Positions 61,919 through 64,000 of a stretch of DNA of 64,000 nucleotides are shown one piece after another. Source of the stretch: Cohnella rhizoplanae. GTDB taxonomy: Bacteria > Bacillota > Bacilli > Paenibacillales > Paenibacillaceae. The DNA is taken from assembly GCF_948329515.1 (NCBI RefSeq), contig NZ_CAOJCN010000004.1, forward strand, positions 186,001 to 250,000. The letters run 5' to 3'. Position numbers and translations under genes: made by a program. The notes under the pieces were generated by a model. That model worked only from the letters and a program-made list of their open reading frames with translations. It did not search any database and had not been told where the DNA came from. The first letter of the stretch is position 1; each line of letters begins with the position of its first letter.

Positions 61919-63178
61919 CTACTTGGCCTCCACGAAGAAGTCGGCCCATTGCGTAGATGAGAGTCCGCTCTCCGGAAACGGAATGTACGCGGGGCTGTTG
62001 ATCGCAATCCAGTACGAACCCGCATCCTTGAGCGTGATCGTCCCGCTGAAGGCGCCGTCCTTGATTGCCATTTCCTGCTTGCCCGCCGTCTCGTAGACCT
62101 GATGCGCGAAGCCCGAGCCTTGCGGCGCGTACTTTTGAATAACGACCGTCAACTTATCGAAGCCGCGGTTATGGGGGTCGCTTACCTTGCCGGCTATGGC
62201 TATCGGCGTCCCCGCCTTCGTCTCCACAAAGCCCGCGGCTGGCGCCTCGACCTTCAGGTAAGTCCGCGCTTCCTCCGTGAGGTTGACCGGTACCGCGCTC
62301 GGATCGCCGACATGACGGACGACCTTGAACTCCGCGCCGCTCGACCCGACAGGCGCCGCCTGCAGGATGTTGATGCCCGGATGCAGCTTCGCGGTGAACC
62401 GGATGCGGTTGTACAGGTTGCCGTCCATCTCAATATCCTTCGCGACGATCTGGCTGCCGTCCGTGCCGCCGGCCCAGGAGCCGGCCCCGAGCGAGGCGAG
62501 CAGCTGCGGCGCATACAATTCCTTGCGGTACAGCACGGTGAACGTCGTCTCCGATTCGTTCGTCTCCCAGGATGCCCGCAGCACCTGCCCTACTTTCTCG
62601 CTCCACTTCCATACCACTTGGCCGTCCGCCGTAGCCGCCGACAGTCCGAGCCACGTCAACGCCTTGACAGGAACATAGGCGACGCCGTTCGCGAGGAAAG
62701 GCTTGGGCGCCGTATAGAAGAGTTCCGGCAGCATATTCCCGTCGGCGTCGTACACCCGCTCCGAGCCGATGCGGAAGTTCAGCTCCGTCAGCCCCGGATT
62801 AATCTTGGCGTTCGCCGCGACGCGCACCTGCTTCAGCTTCGGGTCCCAGGCGATCGCCGATACCGCGCCGGACTGACTCAGGGTGCGCAGAGCCACGTAG
62901 ACTCGCCCTTCCTTCAGGATCGGCTTGGCCGTCGCGATCGTCTTGCCGTCGAGCGTCGCGCCCGAGCCGTCCAGCTTGATCTTCATCTCGTGCCGGATCA
63001 GGTCCAGCCTCGCGACGTCAGGCGCGGGATCCGTGATGAGGACCGGCGTGTCGGGGTCCGCGGCCTGACCGCCAGCGGCCGCTGCGGCCGCCGTTGCGGA
63101 CGGCGAGAGCGCACTAGCGGAGAGCGCCACCAATGCCGCCGCTAACGCGAGCCAGCTTCTCTTTGCGAAAATAGACAT
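61919..63178 (-). CDS. exported copper-amine-oxidase-N-domain protein
   Basis: A 419-residue secreted protein. Signal peptide MSIFAKRSWLALAAALVALSASALSPSATA, then a copper amine oxidase N-terminal-like domain (KIKLDGSGATLDGKTIATAKPILKEGRVYVALRTLSQSGAVSAIAWDPKLKQVRVAANA, VAYVPVKALTWLGLSA), the VPVR-type wall-associated module frequent in Paenibacillus. The C-terminal half (GSQIVAKDIEMDGNLYNRIRFTAKLHPGINILQ, then AGFVETKAGTPIAIAGKVSDPHNRGFDKLTVVIQKY) looks like beta-sandwich domains. GGAGGAGGA before the ATG. Role unknown; no copper-oxidase catalytic domain. Confidence 0.85.
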   Translation of the reverse strand: MSIFAKRSWLALAAALVALSASALSPSATAAAAAAGGQAADPDTPVLITDPAPDVARLDLIRHEMKIKLDGSGATLDGKTIATAKPILKEGRVYVALRTLSQSGAVSAIAWDPKLKQVRVAANAKINPGLTELNFRIGSERVYDADGNMLPELFYTAPKPFLANGVAYVPVKALTWLGLSAATADGQVVWKWSEKVGQVLRASWETNESETTFTVLYRKELYAPQLLASLGAGSWAGGTDGSQIVAKDIEMDGNLYNRIRFTAKLHPGINILQAAPVGSSGAEFKVVRHVGDPSAVPVNLTEEARTYLKVEAPAAGFVETKAGTPIAIAGKVSDPHNRGFDKLTVVIQKYAPQGSGFAHQVYETAGKQEMAIKDGAFSGTITLKDAGSYWIAINSPAYIPFPESGLSSTQWADFFVEAK

Positions 63179-63384
63179 GAATATTCCTCCTCCTCTGGTA
63201 GTCTTCCTCCTGCACGAGCGCATGTTCCAACGACTGCAGCTCGTTCGGCGCGCCGATCAGCAGCACCAACGCAGCATATTCGACCTGCTATCAACTATTA
63301 GGACGCGGCGCTTCGGCCAAAGTTGCAGATGCCGTCCCTGTAATGGAAGGACGCGGCGGCAGCGCATCTGCACCTTCCTCCCTC

Positions 63385-63431
63385 AAAAAACAGGACCGCC
63401 AGCTCCAACTTCAGTGGGCTGTACGGTCCTG
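63385..63431 (-). terminator. terminator of ywbE
   Basis: CAGGACCG/CGGTCCTG arms (63391-63398, 63424-63431) with inner pairing; on the minus strand followed by TTTTTTGAGG. A second hairpin without T-run lies at 63445-63470. Confidence 0.65.
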
Positions 63432-63511
63432 CTCTCTGCGACGGCAGGCCACCCGCTAGGGCGGCCTGCTGTTCATTGTTTTAACGGTATTCCGCGTCGC
63501 GCTCGACGATC

Positions 63512-63721
63512 TTACTCTCCATCGCCGATGACCGCTTGCACCCGTCCGACTTGGCCGTCCTGCAGCCGTACCTTGATGCCGTGCGGATGCGTAGCCGAGT
63601 TCGTCAGCAGGTCCTTCACGACGCCTCGGGTCAGCTTGCCAGTGCGCTGGTCCTGTTTGAGCACGATATCTACGGTCAATCCTGGTTTTATGTCGCTTCG
63701 GTTCCTTCCGTTGCCGGCCAT
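63512..63721 (-). CDS. ywbE: YwbE family protein
   Basis: A 69-residue protein matching the small YwbE/DUF2196 family: RSDIKPGLTVDIVLKQDQRTGKLTRGVVKDLLTNSATHPHGIKVRLQDGQVGRVQAVI. The fold is beta-rich and the function is unknown; length and motif fit the whole family, so the gene is complete. It ends at a terminator about 80 bases downstream. The upstream stretch is a CTTC/CTGC-type low-complexity sequence. Confidence 0.92.
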   Translation of the reverse strand: MAGNGRNRSDIKPGLTVDIVLKQDQRTGKLTRGVVKDLLTNSATHPHGIKVRLQDGQVGRVQAVIGDGE

Positions 63722-63861
63722 TCGTTTTCATTCCTTCCTGCCTGGCTTGCTTCCTTGCTTCCTTGCTGCCTCGCTGCCTCGCTGCCTTCATCATACCAAT
63801 ACTTCCAGGCGGTTGCACCTTCTCCGACGTGTTCAGACGCTAGCGTGGAGGCTCGATGAGA

Positions 63862-63870
63862 TGATACAAT
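63862..63870 (+). promoter_or_regulatory. extended -10 promoter
   Basis: TGATACAAT at 25 bases before the final ATG and just upstream of AAAGGAGG (63880-63887). Confidence 0.5.
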
Positions 63871-63894
63871 ATGTATCTAAAGGAGGCGATCGGG

Positions 63895-64000
63895 ATGATG
63901 CTTGCGGCCGGCAACCGCGTTTGGAACCGGTATTTGCTCTTGGTTCTGTCCGTGTTCGATGCGCTGGCGACGGATACGGGCATCCGTCTGCAACTGATCG
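63895..64000 (+). CDS. membrane protein, N-terminus only (DUF5658-like)
   Basis: Cut by the right edge after 35 residues: MMLAAGNRVWNRYLLLVLSV, then FDALATDTGIRLQLI. AAAGGAGG precedes the ATG at 63895 or 63898. The LLVLSVFDALATxxGI pattern matches the first membrane helix of DUF5658-type proteins, in which an NPLM motif follows; that part is outside the window. Confidence 0.6.
   Translation, partial: MMLAAGNRVWNRYLLLVLSVFDALATDTGIRLQLI

Overview
The window looks like chromosomal DNA of a moderately GC-rich, spore-former-type Firmicute, most likely Paenibacillaceae (Paenibacillus or Cohnella). The pointers are strong AGGAGG-type ribosome binding sites, YesN/YesM-type two-component regulators, lipoprotein and CUT1-type sugar transporters, GH36 and GH97 glycosidases, an S-layer-homology (SLH) anchored surface enzyme, ywbE, GlsB/YeaQ and DUF4956/VTC genes. 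No phage, insertion sequence, CRISPR array, tRNA or rRNA was seen.

Layout. 1-5.1 kb: small redox and regulator modules: MerR plus SDR facing an aldo-keto reductase, alanine dehydrogenase, and a MarR-quinone oxidoreductase operon. 5-14 kb: lipid kinase, GlsB-like membrane protein, heme-domain protein, ABC-F ATPase, epimerase, WYL-DinB pair, GNAT, and a DoxX gene bracketed by two related GyrI-like proteins facing a WYL regulator. 15.3-29.8 kb: a coherent sugar-utilisation locus with YesN/YesM regulators, lipoprotein plus two permeases, cytoplasmic GH36 alpha-galactosidase, cytoplasmic GH97 and secreted GH97. The secreted GH97 probably trims alpha-galactosides outside, the ABC system imports them, and GH36 and GH97 finish the work inside. 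30-43 kb: MarR-MFS efflux unit, MGT-type glycosyltransferase, rlmH, TetR/NmrA pair, a sulfatase remnant, a 1019-residue SLH-anchored amidase, SDR, SRPBCC protein and SGNH esterase. 43-45.6 kb: a more AT-rich, gene-poor stretch with small orphan genes, including two short cationic proteins that share a C-terminal KNKGLRR motif on either side of an unknown membrane protein.

45.7-55.3 kb: a surface or polyphosphate module. A VTC-domain protein and a DUF4956 membrane protein overlap by four bases, followed by a DUF4353 lipoprotein. They are divergent from an OmpR-type two-component system, which is followed by a very large hybrid sensor with two separate kinase modules around a receiver. Direct repeats lie between the divergent units. 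Seven copies of a short GCAGTTA-type palindromic repeat lie in the gaps on both sides of this block. 55.8-64 kb: Bax-inhibitor-like protein, a diguanylate cyclase with a repeat-rich insert inside the GGDEF domain, thrC, a secreted duplicated-domain protein, a third GyrI-like protein, a copper-amine-oxidase-N-domain protein, ywbE and the start of a membrane protein.

All assignments were made by reading translations and DNA by eye. No database search was run, so family names rest on recalled motifs. Many long antisense open frames in the GC-rich part were treated as shadows.
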